A stretch of 47,421 nucleotides of DNA from Heritagella caecorum (GTDB lineage Bacteria; Bacillota; Clostridia; Oscillospirales; Acutalibacteraceae): positions 1 through 47,421 of the forward strand of contig CAJFQL010000016.1 in NCBI GenBank assembly GCA_904419035.1, read 5' to 3'. Both the position numbers and the translations under genes were made by a program. This document shows positions 39,353 to 47,420 of the stretch, one piece after another. Position 1 is the first letter of the stretch. Every line of letters begins with the position of its first letter. The notes under the pieces were generated by a model. That model did no database searches, was not told the DNA's origin, and saw only the letters and a list, made by a program, of their open reading frames with translations.

Positions 39353-42301
39353 ATGGAAAACCGGTTTACGCATGACCAGTCGGTATATACCCAGCCGCTG
39401 GATGACCCCCAGGCGGCAGTCTTGTCCACCGTGGGGCTTGTGCCCGATGCAAACGGTGTGGTGGATGTAACCGAACGGCTTCAGCGCTTGCTTGACGGTG
39501 TAAAACGCCGGGACCATCGGGGGATTGTACTGATCCCCCAGGGGAAATATGCCATCAGCCGCACGGTGTATCTGCCGCGGGCGGTGCGCATGATTGGGTA
39601 CGGTAAGGAGCGGCCGGAATTTATTCTGCGCGAAAATACCCCCGGCTTCCAACAGGCCCCCACGGATGACAAGGGGCAGGCGGTTTACATGTTCTGGTTT
39701 ACCGGAAACGCCCCTATGGAAGCGGGGACCATTCAGGATGCGAACCCCGGCACGTTTTATAGCGCCGTATCGAATATCAATTTTACCATCGAAAAAGGGA
39801 ACCCGGCGGCCGTGGCGCTGCGGGCGCATTTTGCCCAGCATGGATTTGTCAGCCACTGTGTGTTCCGGATTGGGGATGGCAAAGCCGGGATTTTCGATGT
39901 GGGCAACGAAATGGAAAACCTGCACTTCATCGGTGGTACCTATGGGATCTATACGACCAAGTGTTCCCCCGGGTGGCCGTTCGTGCTAGTAAACAGCGAA
40001 TTTGAAGGTCAACGCGAGGCTGCCGTTTCTTCCCGGGAATGCGGCCTGACATTCAGCCGGGTGCGGTTTGCCCATGTGCCGGCCGCCCTTACCGTGATGG
40101 ACGGCTACTGGGAAAAGGTGTGCTGGAAAGATTGCGTGCTGGAGGATATCACCGGCCCGGCGCTGCGCATCGCACGGGAAGAAAACAGCTGCACCCAGGT
40201 AAATTTGCGCCATGTGCTTGTGCGGCGCACGCCGGTACTACTCCTTGGCAAAGTGAGCGGGAAAACTCTGCCCGGCCGGGAGGAGGAAAGCTGGCTCGAC
40301 AGCCTGTGTGTGGGCGACACCGTTACGCTGGAAAATGCCGGAGAACCGCCAAAGCGGGTGTGGGACAGCACGTTTTCGCCGGTTTCCGACTGGGAGAACG
40401 CCATTTCGTCCCTGCGGGAAGAAGTGCCCCTGCTGCCGCCCCAGGAAACCTGGCGCAATGTGCGGGACTGGGGCGCCATGGGGAACGGTACACACGACGA
40501 CACCGCCGCGCTGCAGCGGGCCCTAGATGAAGGCGGGCCCGTTTACTTGCCCCAGGGCATGTACCGCGTGACGGATACCCTTATAATGCGGCCGGATTCG
40601 GCGCTGATCGGCATGAACCCCATTTCCACCCAGCTCATACTGGACGAAAACAGCCCGGCGTTTGCGGGGGTGGGCCCGGCGAAAGCCGTGTTGCAAACCA
40701 GCGCGGGCGGCCACGATGTGGTCAATGGCCTTGGCATCGACACCGCCTGCCGCAATCCCCGGGCCGTGGGGTGCCGGTGGACGGCCGGGGTGGATTCGTA
40801 CATGAACGATGTGAAGTTCGTCGGCGGCCATGGGCAGATCACTCCGCAGCAGGAAAACGTGCCGGTGTATAATGACAGCCGTACCGCCGATGTGGACCCG
40901 CAGCGCCCGTGGGACGTACAGTACCCCAGTTTGTGGATTACCGCCGGGGGCGGCGGCGTGTTTAAAGATGTGTGGAGCGCCAGCACCTATGCCCTGGCGG
41001 GTTTTATGGTTTCGGAAACGGAAACGCCTGGGGTCATGTACCAAGTGTCGGTGGAACACCATGTGCGCCATGAAATCCTGTTGCGGCGGGTGAAAAACTG
41101 GCAGTTTTATGCCATGCAGACCGAAGAAGAGGTGGCCGAAGGCAGCGAGTGCCAGCCGTGGGAACTGTCGGACTGCCGCGATTTGATTTTCGGTAACGTG
41201 TACGCGTTCCGTGTGATTTGGGTGGACCGTCCGTATCCCTGTGTAATGAAAGCCTGGGGTTGTGAAAACCTTGTGTTTATGAATGTCCACAACTACACCC
41301 AGATGAAGTATACCATCGAAAACTTTTACCGGGATATGGATACCGGCCGCACCGTGGGGTATTGGCAGATGAGCCGCCTGGTTGTGGGCGAAAAAGCGCC
41401 CGGCTGTACGCTGCCTGTGGCCCCCCATCAGCCGGTGCTGCTCAGTGATGGGCTGGATGCTGCCGACGGGCTGTGTGCCGGGCCGGATGGCACCGTGTTT
41501 GTGTGCGATAGCCGGCTGCACCGGTTGTACCGGTGGGACCCGAAAGCGGGGGCCTTATCGCTCCTAACCGTGCTGCCGTTCCGGCCGCTTTCCCTGTGGT
41601 GCGATACGGCGGGGCACCTTTTGATGGTGACGGAGTATAAACCCGTGCCCGATTCCACCGTGGACGGCCATCGGGAAATGGATAGCGACGGCTACGAAGA
41701 CCGGGTGGCGACATCCGGCGGGTGCTACTTCCCGTTCTTCCGGATGGACCGGCAGATTCGGGTGTGCGCCCTTGACCCGGAACACCCGGAGGACAGTTTG
41801 CAGGTGCTGCCCGTAAGGAAAACGGCCGATGCCGCACCGGAAACGCTCTTGTACCCCATGAACCAGTGGCGGGACGACGGGGACATGATGATGTCGTTCG
41901 GCACGGCGGAACCGCTGTGCTACCCGGCCCCCGACGGGAAAACCGCCGTGGCCCATCACCCGGGGCTGGCCCGGGCCACAGGCCTTGCGCCCCTTGTGGT
42001 TGGGCAGGAAGCACTCCTTGTGGATGAATACAATAAGTGCATCGTAAAGGTGCAAGTCGAAAAAGACTTTGTTTTAACTCATCCCCACATTGTGCTCGAA
42101 CGCGGGGAGTATAGCGTGGCGAAGACGGCCGACGGCACCATGTATGTGCCCGATTCTCTGTTGTATGGCGGTAAAGCGGGCGAAACGCCGTGTGCTTGGC
42201 GGCTGCCCCACCGCCCGGCCGGGGTGCTGGTGAGCGATGACGGCGCCTATTTATACATCACGGCGCGCGAAGCTTTCTATGCCATGCGCCTGATAAAATA
42301 A
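39353..42301 (+). CDS. Double beta-helix (Pectate_lyase_3-like) protein with C-terminal beta-propeller region
   Basis: The 982-residue protein carries two pectate-lyase-superfamily openings. One near residues 29-90 has I-P-Q-G-K-Y-A-I-S-R-T-V-Y-L-P; the second near 368-425 has D-W-G-A-M-G-N-G-T-H-D-D-T-A-A-L-Q and L-P-Q-G-M-Y-R-V. Each starts a right-handed beta-helix. The last third (about 690-980) looks like an NHL/gluconolactonase-type propeller, with D-G-L-x-A-G-P-D-G-T-V-F-V-C-D. No signal peptide is visible, so it probably acts in the cytoplasm on an imported oligosaccharide. Encoded behind the YesMN/Lpl-type transporter. Catalytic residues could not be assigned; lyase or glycosidase are both possible. 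ATG follows AAAGGAG. Confidence 0.75.
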   Translation: MENRFTHDQSVYTQPLDDPQAAVLSTVGLVPDANGVVDVTERLQRLLDGVKRRDHRGIVLIPQGKYAISRTVYLPRAVRMIGYGKERPEFILRENTPGFQQAPTDDKGQAVYMFWFTGNAPMEAGTIQDANPGTFYSAVSNINFTIEKGNPAAVALRAHFAQHGFVSHCVFRIGDGKAGIFDVGNEMENLHFIGGTYGIYTTKCSPGWPFVLVNSEFEGQREAAVSSRECGLTFSRVRFAHVPAALTVMDGYWEKVCWKDCVLEDITGPALRIAREENSCTQVNLRHVLVRRTPVLLLGKVSGKTLPGREEESWLDSLCVGDTVTLENAGEPPKRVWDSTFSPVSDWENAISSLREEVPLLPPQETWRNVRDWGAMGNGTHDDTAALQRALDEGGPVYLPQGMYRVTDTLIMRPDSALIGMNPISTQLILDENSPAFAGVGPAKAVLQTSAGGHDVVNGLGIDTACRNPRAVGCRWTAGVDSYMNDVKFVGGHGQITPQQENVPVYNDSRTADVDPQRPWDVQYPSLWITAGGGGVFKDVWSASTYALAGFMVSETETPGVMYQVSVEHHVRHEILLRRVKNWQFYAMQTEEEVAEGSECQPWELSDCRDLIFGNVYAFRVIWVDRPYPCVMKAWGCENLVFMNVHNYTQMKYTIENFYRDMDTGRTVGYWQMSRLVVGEKAPGCTLPVAPHQPVLLSDGLDAADGLCAGPDGTVFVCDSRLHRLYRWDPKAGALSLLTVLPFRPLSLWCDTAGHLLMVTEYKPVPDSTVDGHREMDSDGYEDRVATSGGCYFPFFRMDRQIRVCALDPEHPEDSLQVLPVRKTADAAPETLLYPMNQWRDDGDMMMSFGTAEPLCYPAPDGKTAVAHHPGLARATGLAPLVVGQEALLVDEYNKCIVKVQVEKDFVLTHPHIVLERGEYSVAKTADGTMYVPDSLLYGGKAGETPCAWRLPHRPAGVLVSDDGAYLYITAREAFYAMRLIK

Positions 42302-42317
42302 CCTGTAAACCGTATAG

Positions 42318-42360
42318 CGGCCAGCCTTCTCAACATGGAAGAAGGCTGGCCGTTGCTTTT
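42318..42360 (+). terminator. Terminator after the beta-helix gene
   Basis: CGGCCAGCCTTCT (42318-42330) pairs with AGAAGGCTGGCCG (42340-42352), followed by TTGCTTTT. Confidence 0.88.
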
Positions 42361-42405
42361 CCCTGTTTCGTCAGGTATACTGAAAGCGAAAGGAGCGTGA
42401 CGCCC

Positions 42406-42972
42406 ATGGTCCTGATAACGGAGCGGCTTATTTTGCGCCCCTGGGAAGACGGGGACGCGGCGGATTTATACCAATACGCAAAAGATGAACGTGTGGGCCC
42501 CATGGCCGGATGGGCGCCCCACAAAGATGAAAAAGACAGCCTTACGATCATTCGCACGGTGCTGTCTCAACCGGAAACCTATGCCGTGGTACCAAAAGAA
42601 ACCGGCCGCCCGGTGGGCAGCGTGGGCATCCATAAAAAGAGCGGCGAAAACGAAGCCGAAATCGGCTGCTGGATCGCCGTGCCGTACTGGGGGCAGGGGC
42701 TTATCCCCGAAGCGGTCCGGCGGCTATTACGCCGGTGTTTTGAAGAACTCCATTGTGAAACGGTGTGGTACAAGTATTATGACGGCAACGAAAAATCCCG
42801 GCGGGTGCAGGAAAAGTGCGGGTTTTCGTACCACCATACCGAAAAACAAAAGCTCACTTTATTGGGTGACAGGCGGGATACCCACGTCTGCTGCCTGACC
42901 CGCCAGGCGTATGAAGCGGGCAAGCCCAAAATAGGTTTGGCCCAATCGGGAGGGGAATACGATGAACGGTAA
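42406..42972 (+). CDS. GNAT-family N-acetyltransferase (RimJ/RimL-like)
   Basis: The 188-residue enzyme has the RimJ/RimL-type layout: L-I-T-E-R-L-I-L-R-P-W at the start, the acetyl-CoA-binding region Y-W-G-Q-G-L-I-P-E-A-V-R near residues 97-108, and N-E-K-S-R-R-V-Q-E-K-C-G-F near 129-141. It transfers an acetyl group to an amine; the substrate is unknown. The ATG at 42406 is preferred over the GTG at 42397, which abuts AAGGAG. It overlaps the next gene by 11 bases. Confidence 0.9.
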   Translation: MVLITERLILRPWEDGDAADLYQYAKDERVGPMAGWAPHKDEKDSLTIIRTVLSQPETYAVVPKETGRPVGSVGIHKKSGENEAEIGCWIAVPYWGQGLIPEAVRRLLRRCFEELHCETVWYKYYDGNEKSRRVQEKCGFSYHHTEKQKLTLLGDRRDTHVCCLTRQAYEAGKPKIGLAQSGGEYDER

Positions 42973-43648
42973 CCTTGAACCGTGGCTTGCGCAGTACCGG
43001 CAAGCCGTGGAACAAGCCTTTCAAGGGCGCATCTGGTTTATGGGGCTGCAGGGCAGCTATGGGCGCGGCGAAGCGACCGAGCATAGCGACATCGATGTGG
43101 TACTGATTTTGGATACCGTATCGCCCGAAGACCTGGAACAGTACAGCCGCCTGCTGGATACACTGCCCATGCGGGAGATGGTATGCGGGTTTGTGTCGGG
43201 AAAACGGGAGCTGTTTGCCTGGGAGCGGTCGGATTTATTCCAGTTTTGTCGGGATACGGTACCGCTGGTGGGGTCACTTGACGATATACTGGCGCAAATA
43301 GGGAAAGAGGACGTGCGCCGGGCGATCCGCATAGGGGCTTGTAACCTCTATCACCTGTGTGCTCACAACTTGGTTCATGAAAAAAGCGCCGAAATAGTGA
43401 AGGAGTCGTATAAAATGGCGGCCTTTACGTTACAGGCCATTGCCTTCTGGCAAACGGGCCGGTATGAAAAGAAAAAGCGGGCGCTGCTGCCCCTTTTGGC
43501 CCCGCAGGACCGCGCGATTTTGCAAGCGGGAATGGAACTAAAGGGGAAAAATCTTTCCTGGGAAGAGGGGAAACCTTACGCACAACGCCTGCTTTTGTGG
43601 GCGTCGCGATGGATAGGAGGTATGGACGATGGCGAAGTTGGAATATGA
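42962..43648 (+). CDS. Nucleotidyltransferase-domain protein
   Basis: The 228-residue protein has the pol-beta nucleotidyltransferase signature G-S-Y-G-R-G-E followed by S-D-I-D-V near residues 31-46, with both catalytic Asp residues. A helical C-terminal region (about 110-220) follows. Relatives modify aminoglycosides, tRNA or proteins. Next to an acetyltransferase, drug modification is conceivable, but no specific resistance family is recognised. AGGGG precedes the ATG. Overlaps the GNAT gene and the DUF6054 gene. Confidence 0.8.
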   Translation: MNGNLEPWLAQYRQAVEQAFQGRIWFMGLQGSYGRGEATEHSDIDVVLILDTVSPEDLEQYSRLLDTLPMREMVCGFVSGKRELFAWERSDLFQFCRDTVPLVGSLDDILAQIGKEDVRRAIRIGACNLYHLCAHNLVHEKSAEIVKESYKMAAFTLQAIAFWQTGRYEKKKRALLPLLAPQDRAILQAGMELKGKNLSWEEGKPYAQRLLLWASRWIGGMDDGEVGI

Positions 43649-43961
43649 ATGGTACGGGGATTTTTATGAGGCCCTGGCCCGGATTGAAAACGGTATTTTG
43701 GCGGGGAGTTTTTCGGCGTCCCTGGAAGAGAGCAGCGATTTTGTCAGCGGCAACGCCCGGTGCAGTGTGCGGGTATTCGAACGGTACAGCTTTCTTGGCA
43801 GCAACCGCGTCAGTTTAAGCGTCACGCTGTTCCAGGGGGCGGACGGGATCACGCACCTGTCGGCCGTCACGTCTGGCGGCAGCCAGGCCATGTTCTTTAA
43901 AATCAACACCTGGGGAGAAGATGCTTTCCTTGACAAACTGCGGGACGTATTGAAAGGATAA
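43629..43961 (+). CDS. DUF6054-like small protein
   Basis: The 110-residue protein has conserved-looking blocks (N-G-I-L-A-G-S-F-S-A-S-L-E; C-S-V-R-V-F-E-R-Y-S; T-S-G-G-S-Q-A-M-F-F-K-I-N) that I recall from DUF6054 proteins of Clostridia. No signal peptide, membrane span or catalytic motif. Starts inside the nucleotidyltransferase gene after GGAGG and is followed ten bases later by the next gene. Function unknown. Confidence 0.65.
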   Translation: MAKLEYEWYGDFYEALARIENGILAGSFSASLEESSDFVSGNARCSVRVFERYSFLGSNRVSLSVTLFQGADGITHLSAVTSGGSQAMFFKINTWGEDAFLDKLRDVLKG

Positions 43962-43970
43962 GAACACCGA

Positions 43971-44894
43971 ATGATGGAAGTGGTATTCAGTGAAAGTGCC
44001 GGTGGGGCCCTGGCGGTGGCGCTGGGAAAAGGAAAACCAATAGGCGGTGTTTCGGCCTATATTGGCATGACAAAGGAAGAGCAAAAGCAGTGGGAAGAAA
44101 AGGAGCGCCGTAACTGGGACGCGGCGGAACTTCTTCCCGGAAGCCGTGACGATCAAATGGTACTGCCCCTGATGCTCAGTGTGGGGGACATTGACGAACA
44201 GCGCCCCGGCCCAAAACGGCGGGAAGCCCTGCGGCGGCTTTTTGCGGTGTACCCGGAAGAGGGGGATAAAGCTGCCGAAACTATGGTGGAAACGGCCCGG
44301 CATACTCTTGGTATCTTGCTAAGCCGTGCGGGACAAGGGGAAAGAATCCGGCTTTATTACAGCGATCAATCCGACGAAGCCTGCGGTGCCTGGTGGCTGA
44401 TGAACCAGCTCACCGAAGCGGGGCTGGCAAATGCGGCGGTGACGGCAGTGAAATTGCCGCCTTTTTGGCAAACCCCGGCGGGCGATATTCTCGAGCCCAC
44501 CGCATGGGGCGAGGTGCCGCCCCACCAGTGGGGGCACCTCGCCCGGCAGGGCCAAACATGGAAAAGTGACCTCATTCGGCACCTATCGGAACAATGGCAG
44601 CAGCGAAAAAGGGAAAATGCCCCTTTGCGCGCCGTGATAAATGGCAGCCTGATCAGTGTGCCGGATACCCTGTATGATCCGCTGATCCGGCAGGCAATCG
44701 AGGAGCAGGCACCGGTGTTCCGGCAGGCGGCTGTCATCGGGCAGGTACTCATGCGGAGCCACGGCTGCATGGGGGACGCATGGATCGCTATGCGCATGGA
44801 GGAAATGATCCGGCGGGGCGAATTATCCGCCGTCACAATCCCGGCAAGCGGTGATCCAACGTACCACCGGTTGCTGCGCAAAAGAACGAAATAA
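43971..44894 (+). CDS. DUF1835/DUF3658-domain protein
   Basis: The 307-residue cytoplasmic protein opens with M-x-E-V-V-F-S-E-S-A-G-G-A-L near 2-14 and has L-P-L-M-L-S-V-G-D-I near 64-73, typical of DUF1835. The C-terminal part (about 190-300) with D-x-L-Y-D-P-L-I-R fits DUF3658. Biochemical role is unknown. Last gene of the four-gene group; a terminator follows. Confidence 0.65.
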   Translation: MMEVVFSESAGGALAVALGKGKPIGGVSAYIGMTKEEQKQWEEKERRNWDAAELLPGSRDDQMVLPLMLSVGDIDEQRPGPKRREALRRLFAVYPEEGDKAAETMVETARHTLGILLSRAGQGERIRLYYSDQSDEACGAWWLMNQLTEAGLANAAVTAVKLPPFWQTPAGDILEPTAWGEVPPHQWGHLARQGQTWKSDLIRHLSEQWQQRKRENAPLRAVINGSLISVPDTLYDPLIRQAIEEQAPVFRQAAVIGQVLMRSHGCMGDAWIAMRMEEMIRRGELSAVTIPASGDPTYHRLLRKRTK

Positions 44895-44900
44895 ACGGAT

Positions 44901-44936
44901 AAAAACCGGCCTCCTTTTTGGGGGCCGGTTTTTTTT
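44901..44936 (+). terminator. Terminator after the DUF3658 gene
   Basis: AACCGGCC (44904-44911) pairs with GGCCGGTT (44923-44930), flanked by A- and T-runs. Confidence 0.9.
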
Positions 44937-44939
44937 GGA

Positions 44940-44966
44940 ACCAATCGAAAGGCTTTGACATACGCT
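44940..44966 (+). promoter_or_regulatory. Possible sporulation (mother-cell sigma) promoter of cotJABC
   Basis: CATACGCT (44959-44966) fits the CATANNNT -10 of sigma-E/sigma-K, with AC 17 bases upstream (44940-44941), the minimal sigma-K -35. TTGACA overlaps (44955-44960) but lacks a sigma-A -10 at 17 bases. cotJ is sigma-E-dependent in B. subtilis. Confidence 0.35.
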
Positions 44967-45021
44967 GTTGGCAGGGGGATTTGTCCGCCCATGATCATTT
45001 TGGAAAGGAGCTTTCAAAAAC

Positions 45022-45195
45022 GTGAAAGACGATATGATGCCGGCCTTCCCGCCGGAATACTCCCTTGCCATGGCGTATGTCCCGTTCCAATCCTGGGGCC
45101 AGACCTACGCAGACGAAGAAGCGCTGAAAGCCGGTACCCTTTATCCCGAACTGAATAAACCGTTCCTGTGCGGAAAGGGGGAGGCCTGTGACTGA
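45022..45195 (+). CDS. cotJA: Spore coat associated protein CotJA
   Basis: The 57-residue protein has the CotJA pattern: L-A-M-A-Y-V-P-F-Q-S-W (15-25), then A-L-x-x-G-T-L-Y-P-E-L-N-K-P-F near 35-48. Start GTG 45022 follows AAAGGAG by 11 bases; an in-frame ATG at 45034 is an alternative. It overlaps cotJB by eight bases. CotJA anchors CotJC in the inner spore coat. Confidence 0.9.
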   Translation: MKDDMMPAFPPEYSLAMAYVPFQSWGQTYADEEALKAGTLYPELNKPFLCGKGEACD

Positions 45196-45442
45196 ACGTG
45201 AACGGATGCTCCGGCGCATCCAGGCTACCCAGTTTGCCCTGTGGGAATTGCACGTGTACCGGGATACCCACCCCGCCTGCCGGGAAGCCGCCGCCAAATA
45301 TAAGGAGACGGAAGCGCGGCTGAAGGAAAGACGGGCGCAGTATGAGGAAAAATACGGCCCACTGGATGAACGCACCGAAACCGGGAACCGCTGGGCCTGG
45401 ATCCGCAACCCGTGGCCGTGGCAGCTTGAGGAGGAGGATTAA
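45188..45442 (+). CDS. cotJB: Spore coat protein CotJB
   Basis: The 84-residue protein has the CotJB features: L-R-R-I-Q-A-T-Q-F-A-L-W-E-L-H-V-Y-R-D-T-H-P near the start and the aromatic C-terminal W-x-W-x-x-N-P-W-P-W. Start GTG 45188 lies inside cotJA after GGGGGAGG. Three bases separate it from cotJC. Confidence 0.93.
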   Translation: MTERERMLRRIQATQFALWELHVYRDTHPACREAAAKYKETEARLKERRAQYEEKYGPLDERTETGNRWAWIRNPWPWQLEEED

Positions 45443-45445
45443 CGG

Positions 45446-46054
45446 ATGTTTGTCTATGAGAAAAAATTGCAGTATCCGGTCCGAATCAAAAATCCCAACG
45501 CCGCGTTGGCCAAACTGATTTCGGCCCAATATGGCGGCCCCAACGGGGAACTGGGGGCATCCTTGCGGTATTTGAGCCAGCGGTACGCCATGCCGTACCC
45601 GGAACTGACCGCCGTGCTCAACGATATTGGCACGGAAGAATTGGGACACCTGGAAATGGTGGGTACCATTGTGTACCAGCTCACCCGGGGGCTTTCGCCG
45701 GAAGAGATCGACAAACAGGGCTTTGGTGCCTATTTTATCGACCATACCACGGGCATTTACCCGGCCGATGCCAACGGCACGCCGTTTTCGGCGGCTGCTT
45801 TGGCGGTCAGCGGCGACCCGGTGGCCGATTTGACCGAAGACCTGGCCGCCGAACAGAAAGCGCGGCTGGTGTATGACAACATCCTGCGTTTTTGCGACGA
45901 CCCCGACGTCAAAGACCCCATCCGCTTTTTGCGGGAGCGGGAAATCGTCCACTTCCAGCGGTTTGGCGAAGCGCTGCGGCTGCTCACCGACCGGCTGGAT
46001 GTGAAAAATGTGTATGCCTTTAACCCGTCGTTCGATAAGAAGAAACGCCGGTAA
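45446..46054 (+). CDS. cotJC: Spore coat protein CotJC (manganese catalase family)
   Basis: The 202-residue ferritin-like four-helix protein of the manganese catalase group has Glu/His metal ligands in T-E-E-L-G-H-L-E-M-V (about 63-72) and a second set near E-R-E-I-V-H-F-Q-R-F (about 164-175). It is a coat component with catalase-type metal ligands. Its presence with CotJA and CotJB indicates sporulation ancestry. GAGGAGG precedes the ATG; a terminator follows. Confidence 0.95.
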   Translation: MFVYEKKLQYPVRIKNPNAALAKLISAQYGGPNGELGASLRYLSQRYAMPYPELTAVLNDIGTEELGHLEMVGTIVYQLTRGLSPEEIDKQGFGAYFIDHTTGIYPADANGTPFSAAALAVSGDPVADLTEDLAAEQKARLVYDNILRFCDDPDVKDPIRFLREREIVHFQRFGEALRLLTDRLDVKNVYAFNPSFDKKKRR

Positions 46055-46062
46055 GCAAAAGA

Positions 46063-46097
46063 AAAAACGCGGCCTTTTGTAAAAAGGCCGCGTTTTT
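46063..46097 (+). terminator. Terminator of cotJABC
   Basis: AAAAACGCGGCCTTTT and AAAAAGGCCGCGTTTTT form a strong stem with a T-run. Confidence 0.9.
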
Positions 46098-46099
46098 CA

Positions 46100-46128
46100 T
46101 TGCTCCGGCATACACAGAAGGGTATAAT
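46100..46128 (+). promoter_or_regulatory. Promoter of nagA
   Basis: TTGCTC (46100-46105), 17-base spacer, TATAAT (46123-46128), 26 bases before the ATG. Confidence 0.65.
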
Positions 46129-46154
46129 GAGGGAAAAGACAGGAGGGAAGCGGT

Positions 46155-47294
46155 ATGAAACTGAGCGGTTCGGCGGTGCTGACCCCTGAAGGGTTCCGCC
46201 CGGGCACGGTCACCGTGGAAAACGGCATTATTCAGGCAGTGGAAACGGGCGGGACTTTGGAAAATACCGAAAGTTTTAACGCGGGGAACGGATACATCCT
46301 GCCCGGATTTTTGGATATTCACATCCACGGGTATGCCGGGGCGGATATGAGCGACGGCAGCGTGGAAGGCCTAGGGCGTATGGCCAAAGCGCTGGCTAGG
46401 GAAGGGGTGACCGGATTTTTGGGGACCACCATGGCCCTGCCGGAAAGGGAACTGATGCAGGCGGCCGGCAGTTACCGCCAGTACCGCCGGGCCCCCGAGC
46501 CCGACGGCGCGCAGCTGTTTGGCGTGCATTTGGAAGGGCCGTTTTTCTCCCAGGCCAAGCGGGGGGCCCAGGCCCCGGAAGCGGTGATCGACCCGGATGA
46601 AGGGCTGTTTACCCGGCTGTGGGAAGCATTCGATGGGGAAATAAAACTGATGGCGATGGCTCCGGAACTGCCCGGCGCCATGGAGCTGATCCGCTTGGCA
46701 AGCCAAAAGTGCCGCGTGAGTGTGGGGCACACCGAAGCGGATTACGACACGGCGTGCCAGGCGCTATCCAGCGGCGCCGACCACATCACCCACCTGTATA
46801 ACGCCATGCCGCCCTTTGCCCACCGGGCGCCGGGGGTGATTGGCGCAGCGGCGGAAAAGGCCCGGTTCTGCGAACTGATCGGGGACGGGCGGCACCTGCA
46901 CCCGGCGGTGGTGCGCCAGACGTTCCGCTGGTTTGGCGGGGAGAGAATCTGCCTGATCAGCGACTGTATGCGCGCCGGCGGCCTGCCCGACGGCGCTTAC
47001 ACCCTGGGCGGCCAGGTGGTGACGGTGAAAAACGGCCGTGCGACGCTCCATGACGGGACGCTGGCGGGCAGCGTGACGAGCCTTAGCGAGTGTGTGCGGC
47101 GGGTGATCCGCATGGGCGTACCAAAAGAAGAAGCCATCTGGTCGGCGACGCTGCGCCCGGCCCAGTCGGTGGGGCTGGACGCCTTAACCGGCAGCCTCAC
47201 TCCCGGGAAACGGGCCGACGTGCTCATCACCGACGAAAACCTGATGCCCCGGCTGGTGCTGGTGGGCGGGCGCGTGGTGTACCGCGCCGGATAA
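46155..47294 (+). CDS. nagA: N-acetylglucosamine-6-phosphate deacetylase
   Basis: The 379-residue amidohydrolase converts GlcNAc-6-phosphate to glucosamine-6-phosphate for amino-sugar and peptidoglycan recycling. It has the family motifs P-G-F-L-D-I-H-I-H-G near 51-60, G-V-H-L-E-G-P-F, S-V-G-H-T-E-A-D, H-L-Y-N-A-M and I-S-D-C-M-R-A-G-G, with the metal-ligand Glu and two His and the catalytic Asp present. CAGGAGGGA precedes the ATG. nagB is not adjacent within the window. Confidence 0.95.
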   Translation: MKLSGSAVLTPEGFRPGTVTVENGIIQAVETGGTLENTESFNAGNGYILPGFLDIHIHGYAGADMSDGSVEGLGRMAKALAREGVTGFLGTTMALPERELMQAAGSYRQYRRAPEPDGAQLFGVHLEGPFFSQAKRGAQAPEAVIDPDEGLFTRLWEAFDGEIKLMAMAPELPGAMELIRLASQKCRVSVGHTEADYDTACQALSSGADHITHLYNAMPPFAHRAPGVIGAAAEKARFCELIGDGRHLHPAVVRQTFRWFGGERICLISDCMRAGGLPDGAYTLGGQVVTVKNGRATLHDGTLAGSVTSLSECVRRVIRMGVPKEEAIWSATLRPAQSVGLDALTGSLTPGKRADVLITDENLMPRLVLVGGRVVYRAG

Positions 47295-47388
47295 AAAGAA
47301 AACCCCCGGCCTTTCCTTTGAACTGAACTGCCCCAGATTGTGCGGACAGCACAAAAAGAACCCCTGTGCAGGAATATTCGGTTTTAGT

Positions 47389-47420
47389 AGGAGTGGCGCA
47401 GCGTTAGCGGCGCCACTCCT
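47389..47420 (+). repeat. Inverted repeat at the window edge
   Basis: AGGAGTGGCGC (47389-47399) and GCGCCACTCCT (47410-47420) form a perfect 11-bp stem with a 10-base loop. It may be a terminator for nagA whose T-run is beyond the window, or another repeat. The 94 bases before it show nothing else. Confidence 0.6.

Noticed and set aside
42397..42405. GTG start for the GNAT gene
   Set aside because: It abuts the AAGGAG ribosome site; the ATG at 42406 has proper spacing.
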